Below, piece after piece: positions 23,601 through 34,792 of a stretch of 64,000 nucleotides of DNA (positions are counted from its first letter, which is position 1; the number at the start of each line of letters is the position of its first letter). A program made the translations under genes and the position numbers. The DNA lies in NCBI GenBank assembly GCA_002197995.1, contig NGZR01000003.1, positions 4,650,001 through 4,714,000 on the forward strand. Direction: 5' to 3'. Origin of the DNA: Gaeumannomyces sp. JS-464. Its lineage: Eukaryota > Ascomycota > Sordariomycetes > Magnaporthales > Magnaporthaceae. A model generated the notes under the pieces. The model saw nothing but the letters and a program-made list of their open reading frames with translations, was not told the origin of the DNA and searched no databases.

Positions 23601-24042
23601 AAGTAATTACTTTAAGTTGGTTAAAACCACTTTTTCATTTTGCCGTTTAACTTAATAGTAGCGTAAGCAACTTTTTGTTTTTCGCTTACAAATTGCTGTT
23701 CGTAAAACTTAAAATAGCTTTTGCATTTGGTAAAAAAACGTTTTAAGTTTGCCGTCCTCCTTTCCGTAAAAATCCGGGAACGAAAACTTGTACGTTTTAA
23801 CCGCGATAAGCGTTTTAAAGGATAGCAATTTCGTGGTAAATTGCTTTACCTCGGCTTGGCTTTTGGCGATTTCCTCCCTTATAAGCTTAAAAAGGCTGGC
23901 CGTGTTAGCAGTTTCGTCAAAGTCGTACTTAACACCGTTAAAGGTAAAAACCGTAATCTTTTCCTTTTTAAGCTTTTTACTGCTGCTTGTTATAACTATA
24001 TTATCCTCTTTTTAACGAAGTACTAAACAGGATTAGTTAAAA

Positions 24043-24471
24043 TGTTACAATTAGGGGTTTGCTTTTAAAATAAAGCATTTTAAAGGTGGAAAGGATAATA
24101 TCGCTAGTGCTAGTGGATAAAGGAACACGTAATTTGAAAAGATAATTTAATTGCTTGCTTTAGGGGATGTTTAGGAGCTAACTTAGGTTAATTAATGCCG
24201 AAGCCTTAGTTAAAACTATTTAAAATAAAAAAAACCCCATTTTTTATATACACGCTGCCTTTTGCCTTACGTTGGGTTGGATTTGTAAATTTGTGGTTTC
24301 GCCGATATAAAGCTAAAAATCCTTTTGGCTTTATGGATTTGTGGTTTCGCCGATATAAATCTAAAAATCCAGTTAAAGTTACGTAACTCCACGTGTTCGG
24401 GTGCGAGGTAAAGGCACCGCCTAAAGCCCTTTTCGTCTTGCCGCCCCGGGGTTTGCATACTGGTCGTAACA
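24043..24471 (-). repeat. LTR of gypsy element 1 (5' LTR)
   Basis: 429 bases, same features as the other copy. The differences between the two are mostly C/T and G/A, in keeping with mutation after insertion and not with simple ageing. An 88-codon frame inside is a by-product of the internal tandem repeat. Confidence 0.9.
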
Positions 24472-25000
24472 TTAAAACGGGAAATTAAAACTTAACGATA
24501 ATATTAGGCGCAATATAAACGTTAGCGTTAGTTAAATAAAAAAGTGTTAAAAGTGAAAAAAAGCTATTCGCAATATTTTATATATTTTTTTCGCGTCGTT
24601 TCGGTTTATAAATTGTTTTGTAATTGTAATGTAAAACTGTTGGAATTGGCGGATATATACGTGCGTCGTGCTTTATAATTTAATAATGCAATTTTCGCAA
24701 ACGTAAAGGAAAAAATCTATTATCGTTTTTCGCGATAAGCTTTTTAAAGTCGCTTTAAAATCGCCCACTTTTTTCTCCTTGTAATACCTTTTTTTAAACG
24801 TTAGCGGATAATTACACTAATAGGAAAAGGTTATAGGATATACCGTTTTCATTTTGTAAATATGCTAATAATGTTAATTTAGCTTTTTGCAATTAGCACG
24901 GGCTTAACGAAAGCGCGTTTTAATCGCTGTCGGTTTTTCGTATGCTTTTCGGCGGATAGCGGCACCGATCGATTGTCGATTTTTTTTGCGCGCTTTTTAC
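24472..25000 (-). pseudogene. DUF3435 recombinase gene, 5' part beyond gypsy element 1
   Basis: Immediately right of the target duplication the minus strand continues with lysine-rich pieces such as TVLHYNYKTIYKPKRREKNI and NANVYIAPNIIVKF. These suit the N-terminal DNA-binding region that precedes the DTGVFPGERQR block of the recombinase at 17.1 kb. Taken alone the match is weak. The main argument is position: the two sides were adjacent before the gypsy element inserted. Confidence 0.5.
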
Positions 25001-25951
25001 TTAGCAAATTGCGTAAAAAAGTGGGCATAATTATCGAGGGCACCGTTAGCACCGGGTCGGCGAGCCGTGGCGGTCGTAAAGTGCGGTATAAAAACGGTTC
25101 TATTATTACGTTTGCGGTTTGGTCGCAAAAAGGGGGACGGCGGTTATATAGGCGGCTTTTTAACGAATAAGGTATAGTAAACCAACGAAGGCTGGTAAAA
25201 GCCGATAAAAGCGTTACCGCTATTTATAACGAACGGTAGCTATAATTATAGTTATTTAAAAAGTTAGAAATGGCTTTTAACGAATGTCGGTTATGTTAAA
25301 ACCGTAAAAGCGAGTTCCTAGTTTATAAAAAGCAGTTTTTAATTAGGATTAGCGTGCGTTAAAAGTGGTGTTTAATTAAGCTAGCGCAATGGTTTTATTA
25401 AAGCGCTTGGTGCGCGGAAATACCGAATACCTAGCTAGGTATTTCCTTGGTTAAAACGCTTTTAACTGCATTTGCCGCCGAAAATAATGCTAAAACCCGC
25501 CGAATTTAACGGCTTTAATAGCGACTTTTTTATTTTATTAGTAATAATTACAAATGGATTTATATTTTAACGCATAAAATTAAATCCGTAACGAAAACGA
25601 TAACGTTAAAAGCGTTAGCCGTAAAATTATTTACTTGTTTCGTATTTAAAAAGAAATCGTTTTATTTATGCATTTATTAAAATTTTATAGCTATTATTCG
25701 TTATTTAAACTTTTTTTCCTTTTTTATTACAATTACGGTTAACTTTAACTGGAAAAAAAAATTATCGATTAATTGCAGCCCGGTTAAACGGCCGCAAATC
25801 GCTTAAATATATATTGCCCGGGTTTTTTAATTTAAAAATAACCGTTTTTTAAAAAAATTACGGTTTGGTATTTTTAAACGTTTTACGAGTATTATTTAAA
25901 TTTTAAATATTAAAAGCGTAGTTTACTTTATTATTATATTTTTTTTTTATA
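25001..25951. other. AT-rich decayed DNA, no gene identified
   Basis: Very AT-rich with many stops in all frames. It may include the upstream part of the DUF3435 gene or the transposon that carried it. No direct or inverted repeat ends were found in it. Confidence 0.4.
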
Positions 25952-26234
25952 TATTACGGGGTAAGCCGAAAGCTTGTACGAGGTGATTACGATAACCGTA
26001 AACGGTAATTAAAAGTTAAAAGCCTATATTGCTATAAGGTAAATACGACAACTTTAGCTTGTTTCGGCAATTTAAAAATTGCTTTTACAAACTGCCTAAA
26101 TAGCGTGGCCCTTTTTAGGCCTCTTATTACGTGCTTAAAGTGCTTTAGGCCTCCACGTAGCTCGGGCTCGTAAACAAAGCTAAAGCTTTTTACTATAGCG
26201 GTAGCCCGTTACTATCGCGGCGAGCCTTTTTACA
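25952..26234 (-). repeat. LTR of gypsy element 2 (3' LTR)
   Basis: 283 bases, paired with 34509-34792. Richer in A/T than its partner, with many C-to-T and G-to-A differences (for example CTTACAAGCTGCC against TTTACAAACTGCC). Confidence 0.9.
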
Positions 26235-26239
26235 CTGTC

Positions 26240-28100
26240 CCTTTTTAAAGCACTAACGTTTCGGCAATGCCTATTAGCGAAATGGTCGCGTTAAAACTTG
26301 GTCGGTTTATAGCAAATTGGCGGGCAAGCTAAATTTGTTAATACTTTTACCATTTAAAGTAAATGGTTTTTTAGTGGTGTAAAAATGCGAATAGCTTTTT
26401 TTAGCAAAGTGCTAGTAAAGCTTATAAAATTTTAATAGCGTTTTCGATAGCGTTAGCCGTGTAAAGCCGGCGACGGTTAAAGCAAAAGCGGTTTACTGGT
26501 AAACCTTTTATGTTTTTTCCGGCTAGCCGGCGTTATTTTCCTTCCTTTTAATAACATAATTAATAGCGACGATTAAACGCCGCTAGTTATTGCTTTATTC
26601 CTTTACTTTTGCATTGCTTGTTTGCTTAAAAGCTCGCGCTTTTAACGTATAAAAGCCTGCGTTTGCTTTTTAAAATTAGCGTTTCCTTTTTTTTTTTCTC
26701 CCGCAATTTTTTTGCGCTTTTTATTTAGCCCGGAATTTAAAGCTTTTTTTAATTGCGGTCGCGGTTTCGATTACGCTTAATTACGCTTTTTTTTCCAATT
26801 ACGGTCGCGGTTATACGTTTTCGTCCTCCCTTTCGGCTCGCTCGTTTTAAGCATGCGCTAACTCGATTTTGCCGCAAAATTATATCTTACGACGTTGCTG
26901 TTAACGAGGCATTTCGCCGTCGCTTTTTCGCTTTTAACAATACGAAACGGGCGATCGTAGTTAACTTTACGGAAAAAAGCTTCCACCATTTTGCCGATTA
27001 TAGCATTTTTAAAAGAATTCGCTTTTTTTGCCATTCCGCTTCCCGGTTTAGCTTTAATTTGGACTTTTAAAACACTTTCGTTACTAATATACCCGTTAGC
27101 GTTATTCGTTAGCTCGACGAATTTAACGACCTCGCCGATAAAAAGCATCGTTTCGCTTTGCGTTTTTTGCAAAAAAGGACTGCTAATAAATTTAAATTGC
27201 TTTTATTATTAGTACGGTAGCTTTTAATAATGTTCGACGCCGTTTTCCTTATAGCAATTGCTATATGGCCGACTTTTTTTAGGGTGGGACGCATTTTAAA
27301 CACGACCTAATATATACTATTAGTATTACTAAAATAAGCTGCTATTTCCGGTGCATTTACCGAGGTTAAGCTTATCGTTTTTTACTTCGGGGTTTCTTTT
27401 TAACATCGATTTAAGCTTATTAAAAGTATGCTAATAAATGTATAATAGCTTACCAAATTTTTCGGTAAGCTTATTACGCGGTTTCGCCTTTTTTAATTTG
27501 TTTTTATAAAAAAACTTTTATAATTTTTTCGTTACGATTTATTTTTCGGTTTATCGTAATTTTTTTTTATTTTGCTACCAATAATAGTCGGAGTTTTATT
27601 AAATCCGCTTTTTTAATTTCGGTAAAGCTTTTATATCGCTATTTTTTTAAAAAGTTCGACGATTATAACTCGTACCATTTCCCGACGTTTTAAAACCTGC
27701 TTATAAATGTTCGGTACCACCGGTTGCTCGTAAAAAGGCATATATTCGCGGCGTATCGGGGGGTGCATATTCGCTACGCTTTTTATAACGAGCTTACCGA
27801 AATTAACAAAATGCTAGCTCGAATAAGCCAGCTTGTTTTTTAAAGTCGGGCTTTAGTTATAATTTGCGCTAACTAGGAATTGCGCCTCGTGCTTTTTTAC
27901 GAAATCGTGCTTAACCCGGCTATTAATGGTGTTCGTTTTTTTAACCTTCGAAGTTATAATAGGAGGTTTTTAACGAAAATTAAAGTTTCGACCTTTTAAA
28001 CGAAAAGTTTAAAAAGGTTTAAATTGCGAAATGGAAATTAAATTTAGCAATGTATTATTATTTGTTAATATTAACGGTAACCCGATTTTATACCAAATTG
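26240..28100 (-). pseudogene. Extra region of gypsy element 2 between integrase and 3' LTR
   Basis: On the minus strand a 104-codon frame (27172-26858) is open despite the AT-rich surroundings. It reads as a lysine-rich, soluble-looking protein (for example GEVVKFVELTNNANGYISNE, and later VEAFFRKVNYDRPFRIVKSE). Neighbouring frames (27303-27109 and towards 27800) look like parts of the same protein and become rich in Lys/Arg/Glu downstream. I do not recognise a gypsy domain in it. It could be an additional ORF of the element, a captured gene or a nested element. Confidence 0.45.
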
Positions 28101-28799
28101 TTAAAGCTTAAATTATAGTTCGACCTGCCGATAACTCGAAGCTTAAAAAGGGAAATGATAGCAATAAAAACTTTTTTATTAAAACGCGGTCGTTAAACGT
28201 TAAGTAATAGCTAAAAAAATTTCGGCGGTTTTAAACTTTTATTTTCCTTTTTTTTCACTTTCCACTTTTTTTTAGCTTCGGAGCAAAATTATCCCATTTG
28301 CGGTGCGTTTTACGCTTTTTTTTTAAATAGCTTTTAACTAGTTTTTATACGTTATTTAAATGTTTTTCTAATTTTTATATGTTATATTTGCCGGCTATTT
28401 TACTTATTTTATTAAAAACAAGCGAAATTCGTTTTGCTTTTGCATATCGATTACGTTTTTTCTTTCCACTTTTCGGTTTCCTTTTTTAAATTTGGAAAGG
28501 CGGAATTAAAAACCCAAAGTTTAAAATCGTTTTACGGTTTTAACAAAACGACGGAAAAAACGTTATATAATCGACTATATTTAGCCGGCAGTTAAACTTT
28601 ATAAGCAAAGCTTTTTACCCTTTTTATAATAAGCATACGGATATATATAAGTACAAATTTGCGCTTTTTTTGCTTTAAACCGAAAGTTTCGAGTAAATAA
28701 TTTAACGATTTATCCTTTTTAATATTTTTAAAGTTATCGTTTTTAGTTATAATACTACCGTTAAGCTTTTACTATTTAAGTATAGTTCGTTCGTATATT

Positions 28800-29560
28800 G
28801 GTTTTAATTCGACGAATATAATATAACCTTTTTAGTATTTCCTAAACTTTAATTTCCTTTAGGTTTGTTATAACTTTATATATGCGTAGGTTAAAACCAT
28901 CCAAAATTTTAAAAAGGTTAACTTTAATAATTTCGTATTTCGCGTTATTATAAGCGAATTCGGCCTTATATAATACCGTTATTTAGCCGAACTTTTCCCG
29001 GTTAATAAACGTTCGCAAATAATGCGTTAACGTTTGGTAAATACGCTTAGTTTAACCGTCGGTTTAAAAATAAAACGCAATAAATAGCCGACGAGCGGAT
29101 TACAGCGCTTTTTTATACTTAATTTAAAAATAACTGGTAAATAGCGAGTTTCGGTTATTTACGATGCTTTTGGGAATGCCGAATTAGCATTCGACGTATT
29201 GCTATAGCATTTAAGCGAAGGAAAAAGCCGAAATTGTTTTTCGCACGGGGATAAATTTAACGTATTTGGTAAAACGGTTTACTATTATAAACATTGCATT
29301 ATACGTTTAGCTTATAAACGTTAAACATTTTAATAGCCCCGTAATAAAATTTAAATTAATTTTTAAAAAAGGCATTCGGATAGTAAAAATGGCTAAAATT
29401 CGCTATAAGGTTTATGCTTTAGCATTTTCGCTTTTTGGCATGCTTAACAAAAGCGGACGTATTTCGCGATATTTTTATCCACGTTTTCCTAATAAAACTT
29501 GCGTTTAATTAGTTTTACCGTTTTATATATTCCGAAATGCTTTGCTCGGGGATCGTTATA
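28800..29560 (-). pseudogene. Integrase of gypsy element 2, broken
   Basis: Minus strand. The zinc-binding part reads IKRKFY-stop-ENVDKNIAKYVRFC-stop-ACQKAK (29520-29400), matching the H-H-C-C region of Ty3 integrases with Gln and Trp codons turned into stops. The core has a TDG-stop-TKRIYQTLTHYLRTF stretch at about 29050-28990, where the family has TDGQTERVNQ; the catalytic Glu has become Lys. EFAYNNAKYE (about 28950) follows, the block that in this family leads to the C-terminal domain. Confidence 0.8.
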
Positions 29561-29689
29561 GTATTATGTTATAATTTAAGCTTAAAATGCCTTTTAAACG
29601 GGAATTACTAAGCGTTTTTAAAAATATAAAACTCCGTCCTCGTTTTATAGTATCCTTTATAAAGGTTTTAGCTTTTTTTAGCTTTATCG

Positions 29690-29980
29690 CCTTTATAGGC
29701 GGTATTGCGTTTTTGCGCGGCATCGCGTTTCGGCACGGCATCGCTTTTTTCGGCGGCATCGCGGCTTTGCACGGCATCGCGGCTTTGCGCGGCATCGCTT
29801 TTTTTGGCGGCATCGCGACTTTGCACGGCATCGTTTATTTTAACGGTATTACGGTTTCGCGTAGCATCGCCTTTTTCGACGGCATCGCTGCTATACGCGG
29901 CTTTACGTTTTTGCGTGGCATTGCTTTTTTAAACGGTATTACGGTTTCGCGCGGCATCGCTTTTACGAGCGGGTTAATTT
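29690..29980 (-). repeat. 18-bp minisatellite, in frame in gypsy pol (hexapeptide repeat)
   Basis: About 15 copies of an 18 bp unit of the type GGCATCGCGGCTTTGCRC. On the minus strand it is translated as AMPRKA/AMPPKK-type hexapeptides that run in frame into KRGRSFIFLKTLSN and the integrase. It lies between RNase H and the integrase zinc block. It is notably less AT-rich than the DNA around it. Confidence 0.9.
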
Positions 29981-31479
29981 TTTAGGATCCCGGCACCGTT
30001 TTTTACTAAAGCACGTAATGCGATAACCTTTTAGTTTTGCGTTTATAACCGTTTAACTAATTAGTATGTTACTTAGCTTAATTCGTCGGTTTTAGCCGTT
30101 TTATCCTTTATTAGTTTAATAATAACAAGGCGAAAAAGTAGTTGGTTATAAATAACGCTTTTAATTTTAAACTTTTTTGTTAGCAGTTTTTTTTTTGCCT
30201 AAAGCTAAATTATCGCTAACCTTTTTAAATTACTTTTTAAGCTAGGCTTTATTTGCCACTTTTGTTTTTTTACGCGAGTAAAGGCTGCGATAGGGATTTG
30301 CATAGCTATTTGCAGTTTAAACCGTAAAAACTGGTTACTTTCGGCCATTTTCGAACGTGCCCGCTTTAAGCGAGGCTTTAACGGTATTTGCTTTTCGTTT
30401 TTTCCTTTTTATAAGGGTATTAACCTAGGATAAATAGTTTAAAAGGTTAACGTTATAACTACTCCTTTTTAAACGAGCGCGTTGCCTTTTTTACGAATCG
30501 CGGCCCCGAATCGGAATTATTTTTGCAATTTGGACATATTATTTTATAACATTTAAGCAATTTTTTTTAATTGTTAATACAGCGATTTGTTAGGTTAATT
30601 TACTTGGCAAATGCGGCAGCAAATTTAATTTAACCGCGAGTAATAGGACGACGTTTTCGTATATAATTTTTCCTTTTATATAATTTAACTTCCTAAATAA
30701 ACCATTCGCGAGGTTGGTTTTGCCCGACTTATGTTCGATATTAAAGTTAAACTGGGATAACCGGTATACCTATCGCGTTAGCCTACTTTAAAAGTCCTTA
30801 GCCGGGGTTTAAATTACTTTTTTTAACGCTTAGTGGTCCGTTAAAACGGTAAACACTTTGGATGCGCATTTTAAATATTAGCGTTAATATTTAAAAAATT
30901 TAATAATGGCTAGTAATTCCTGCTGTTTTATAGCTTATTTTTGCTTGGCGTTTGTTAATTTGCGGGAGTAAAAAGCTATAAAATGCTATCGCTTATCCGT
31001 TAGCTAAAATAAAATGCCAAAAATGGCTTTAGTAAAAGCGTTCGTTTTCATTTGTGTTTTTTTGGTTAAGTTTTAATGCTTAAAAATTATCGCGTTTTTA
31101 AACGCCGTTTTAAGCCTTTCGAAAATTCGAGCTATTACGGGTGGCTAATTAAACATTCCTTTTTTTTCCATTTTAACTGCTTTTTAATAGCTCCGTTATT
31201 AAAGCGACCATTCGGGAATAGCTAAAAATAAATTTGCGGTAAAAGTTCGCAAATTTTAAAAACATTTAAATATTTTTATAAGATTTTAAAAGTTACTATT
31301 TTTAAATCGCTTTAATGCGTTTAAGGTTTATAAAAACACTTTCCCGAAATACGCGGAATTTTAAAAATTTAACGTAATTTTAAAAAACTCGCATTTAAAT
31401 TGCTTCGCGTATAACTTATATAATTAAAGCTTATTTAAAATTTGTTTTATATGCTGCTTGTGCTTTTTTTTTATTTAGG

Positions 31480-32060
31480 AAAACATAATAATATCGTTAA
31501 AATACATTACGCAAATATAATTAATAAAATTTGCTAATGCTTAGTGCATATAAGTTTAAAAAGTGGATAAAGCGTTAATTAATTCGAATAATATTACGGT
31601 ATATTTAAACAATTTATATTTGGTACGAAATGCTGTTTTCCATTTGTTTTCCAATCGAATGCGAATGCGATAATAAGTATCCCGCAAATCCAATTTGGAA
31701 AACCATTTAACTTTCGCTAACTTATTTATTAAATCGGATATAAAGGGTAATAAGTAGCGGTTTTTGCGCGTAATCCGGTTTAAAGCTCGGTAATCGATAT
31801 ATAAACGCAAAAATCCGTTTTTTTTAAGTACGAACAGCATTGGAAAGCCCGCGTTTGCTTTTAAAAAGGTAATTTTTCCTAGCGCAAAGTTTTCCTCGAA
31901 GTACTTTTTTAATACTATTGCTTGTTTTTTCCAAAGTTAAATATAAAGCTTTTATAAAAAGCTTAGCTCCCTTTTTTAATTTAATAGCATGCTTAGCTTT
32001 TTTTAATAGCGGAAGCTTTTTCGCTTTCGTGTTAAAAAACACGTCGGTATATGCTTGCAA
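31480..32060 (-). pseudogene. Reverse transcriptase of gypsy element 2, broken
   Basis: Two overlapping open stretches. 32060-31824 has YTDVFFNTKAKKLP and HAIKLKKGAK, the region between protease and RT. 31840-31556 reads LRLYIDYRALNRITRKNRY, then KWFSKLDLRDTYYRIRIR and WKTAFRTKYKLFKY, a clear Ty3/gypsy RT with motif A Asp intact. Motif C follows as YFNDIIMFS (31508-31480) in place of Y-x-DD, so the polymerase is inactive. Confidence 0.9.
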
Positions 32061-32844
32061 TCGAAAGTTAAACGGCTTTATTAGCTCCTTTTCGTTTTCC
32101 TCGTTTAACGTAAAAATTGCCGGCTTATAAGTGCTTAATTAGTGGTAAGCGGTTATTATATGTCCTATTACCGCTTTCGTAAGTTAAACCTAATATATTA
32201 AGAACTTTGCCGTTATAACGGCAGCTTATTCGCTTAATTTAAGCATTTGGGCAATATTAAACTTTTACGATTAGTTAATATTAAATAGGTTAATGCTTTT
32301 TCCCGCTATCGTTAAGTGTTTTAAAAGAATGTCCGAAGCGTTAACGCATTTTCGAATAGCGTAAAAAAGCGCCGTAATATCCCGCTTTTAACCTTTTTTA
32401 TTTTATGCTTTTAACGTAATTTAATACGCTTCGTAGCATTTAATAAGCGCGTTTTGCATGCCGATTAGCTCGGGTAATAGCATATATGCTTTTAGGATTT
32501 TATGCTTTCGAACGAACTTATAATTTACTATATTAACCGTTACGTTTATTATTAAAGTTTACTAGTATTTTAGCTAATCGCTTTATAATTTAAACATTTA
32601 TGCTTATTCGAAATAAATAACCATACCTTTTTATATTTAAATATTAAAACCGCGAAAGTAAAAGTTACTTAACGGCTAAATTTATTTCCCAATTCGGAAT
32701 TCGAGTTAAATTACGACCGGTAGTTTTCGTTTCGCGTTAAAACGCGCTCGTTTTTATTACTATCGCTAATAGCGCGGTTATAATCGAATTTTTCGTTATT
32801 AAAGTAATAAGCGTCGATTCTTTTTACCTTTTTAGGTTTAAAGT

Positions 32845-32890
32845 AGCAATCGGCCGCTTAGTGGTTTAATTATTCGTAATTGTTACAATT
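32845..32890 (-). pseudogene. CCHC zinc knuckle of gypsy element 2 gag
   Basis: Minus strand reads CNNYE-stop-LNH-stop-AADC, which fits C-x2-C-x4-H-x4-C with the second Cys changed to Tyr (TGC to TAC) and two codons turned to stops. This is the nucleic-acid-binding knuckle at the end of gag. Confidence 0.65.
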
Positions 32891-34508
32891 GCCGGGCTTT
32901 TAGCCCAAATGGTTTGGTTTTCCGGCTTTACCGTTATAACCTAACGATTGCTTCGCTTAAAACGTGTTGGATTTGGAAAAACGAAGGTTTTTCGTTTTTT
33001 GGTTGTAACGGCCGGAATTTTGCCGTTTTAAGTCGGAACGGCGCGAATCGTTTCGTTTTTTATATTAGCGCTTTTCCCGCCGATTTAAACGTCCGTTTTT
33101 ATCGTTTTTTCCTTAAGCCTAATACCCGGATGTCCGTTACTTTCGATAAAACTTTTAATAAAGATAATAATCGAACGTTTTTGCGTTAAATTTGCTTTTT
33201 TTTACGGCCCATTTCCTTTTCGCGGCATTAGTAACGTTTCGAAAAATGTCCTAATTGGTTTACGCGTTTGCTATTAACTTATTTTATAGCTAATTTTGCA
33301 AATAAAAGGAAAACTTTTTCGATAATCGAAATAGCTGTTAAAAGTCCGTTTATAAGGTTTTAAGTTTAATTTTTTAAACTAATATTTGCTATTTAGTTAA
33401 AAACGATACCGGAAAATCGTAATATTTTTAATATAACTGCTTATAAATAATCCAGTTTTAATAAATTTAAATGGTTAAAATTTATTTGTTTTTTTTCCAA
33501 ATAGTTAACGAAATCGATTTACGTTTACTATTAAAATTGCGTAAACCCGTACAGCCTTTTCGCATAAATTTTTAGTTTATAATTACTTTATAATGCAATT
33601 AAAGCATTGCTTAAATAATTTGCACTTATTTAAAGATTTTATTATATAACGCGTTTTTTTTGCTAATATTTTAAATTTAATTTCGATTTCCGAAAAGGAA
33701 ACGTAAAGTTTTAAAGTTTTTACGCTATATTTTAAAAGTTTCGTATAGCGGGTAAAAAGTGCATAATTTTTATTTTTAACGAAAAGGATTTTTTTTAAAA
33801 AGGTTGGCAAATTGTAAATTGCCGTTTTAAAAGTTTTGCGTATTACGGCTGCGGTTTTTCGAAAAATGTAAACGCCGGTCCGCTAAAAGTTCTCGTTTTT
33901 CCTTACCCCGGTAGCTGTAATATAATGCCCCGAAGCGCGGGATTTCCCGCGTTGGGTAAAACGCGAAAAGTTATAAAAACGAGGCTAATTGCGTTTTAAA
34001 AAGCGGGTTTTACGCGTAATTAGCTCTTTTTAACGGTATTTTCGATAGCGTTCCCTTTTATGCCTATATTTCGATAGCCCGTAAGTTTAACGCGCTCGTT
34101 TCGCGGCTTTTAACGAGATTAAATCGCGATGGTCGCTATAAATTCGGTTATCGTCGGTTTCGTTACGAACGTGGTCGTTTTCGGGGGTATCGTTTTAACT
34201 CGACTTTTTTAATAAAAAGGTAAGCGGATTTAAAGCGTAGCTCCGCTTTCGAAAGCTACGATACATTTGGTTTATAAGGTTTTCCAAAGCGTAATTGCCT
34301 TTTTGCTCGAAAAGGTTTCGAAATCCTTCTTCGAGCCCCGAAAAAATCGCGGGTTAACGACGTGCTGTTTGCAAACGTGTATTAGGTCGCGCTAAAGCAC
34401 GGGGTAACGGCTTTCCCTAAATTGCCGTGCTCGGCGTCGTATTCGATTAACCGTTTGCGTTTATAGCGAACGGCTCGTATTTTTAAAAGGATAGTAAAAG
34501 CTGAAAAA

Positions 34509-34792
34509 TGTTACGGGGTAAGCCGAAGGCTTATACGAGGTAATTACGATAACCGTAAACGGTAATTAGGGGTTAAAGGCCTATATTGCTATAAGGTAAA
34601 TACGATAATTTTAACTTGTTCCAGCAATTTAAAAATTGCCTTTTACAAGCTGCCTAAGTAGCGTGGCCTTCCTTAGGCCCCCTGTTACGTGCCTGGGGTG
34701 CCTTAAGCTTTCACGTGGCTCGGGCCCGTAAACAGGGCTAAGGCTCCTTGCTGTGGCGGTGGCCCGCCATTATCGCGGCGATCTTCCTTACA
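34509..34792 (-). repeat. LTR of gypsy element 2 (5' LTR)
   Basis: 284 bases beginning TGTTACGGGG and ending CTTACA; the less mutated of the two copies. Confidence 0.9.

Larger units (their letters stand above)
17224..24471 (-). mobile_element. Ty3/gypsy LTR retrotransposon 1, RIP-mutated (7.25 kb)
   Basis: Two direct LTRs, 17224-17650 and 24043-24471, begin TGTTAC and end GTAACA (left copy ATAACA) and flank a gypsy-type pol on the minus strand. The clearest domain is reverse transcriptase: [20 protein letters not shown], then [11 protein letters not shown], at about 21020-20925, the motif 2 block of Ty3/gypsy RT; FINALTTF follows near 20780. A purine-rich AAAAGGGGAAA just inside the left LTR on the minus strand suits a polypurine tract, which confirms the direction. 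The gag region would lie at 22.5-24.0 kb but is too mutated to read. Stops and AT-rich shifts cover the whole interior. It inserted into the DUF3435 gene. Confidence 0.88.
25952..34792 (-). mobile_element. Ty3/gypsy LTR retrotransposon 2, RIP-mutated (8.8 kb)
   Basis: Direct LTRs at 25952-26234 and 34509-34792 (TGTTACGGGG...TTACA; TATTACGGGG in the left copy) flank a minus-strand gag-pol. From the 5' side: gag-like lysine-rich frame (33810-33583); CCHC zinc knuckle with its second Cys changed to Tyr (about 32890-32845); the region before RT (32060-31824); RT (31840-31480) ending in YFNDIIMFS; RNase H with LTDH...ALK and FNFNIEHKSGKTNLANGL (about 30860-30640); an in-frame hexapeptide repeat (29975-29690); the integrase zinc block with C-x2-C (29520-29400); and the integrase core with the TDG-x-TKR region (about 29040). 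About 2 kb of extra sequence separates the integrase from the left LTR. The flanking pentamers (TTATA, TTTTA) match imperfectly. Length exceeds the usual 5-7 kb of fungal gypsy elements. Confidence 0.88.

Noticed and set aside
24206..24472. 88-codon frame in the LTR of gypsy element 1
   Set aside because: By-product of the tandem repeat in the LTR; the other LTR is interrupted.
29587..29985. 132-codon plus-strand frame of GIAF-type repeats
   Set aside because: Antisense reading of the minisatellite; the minus frame is the one continuous with the integrase.
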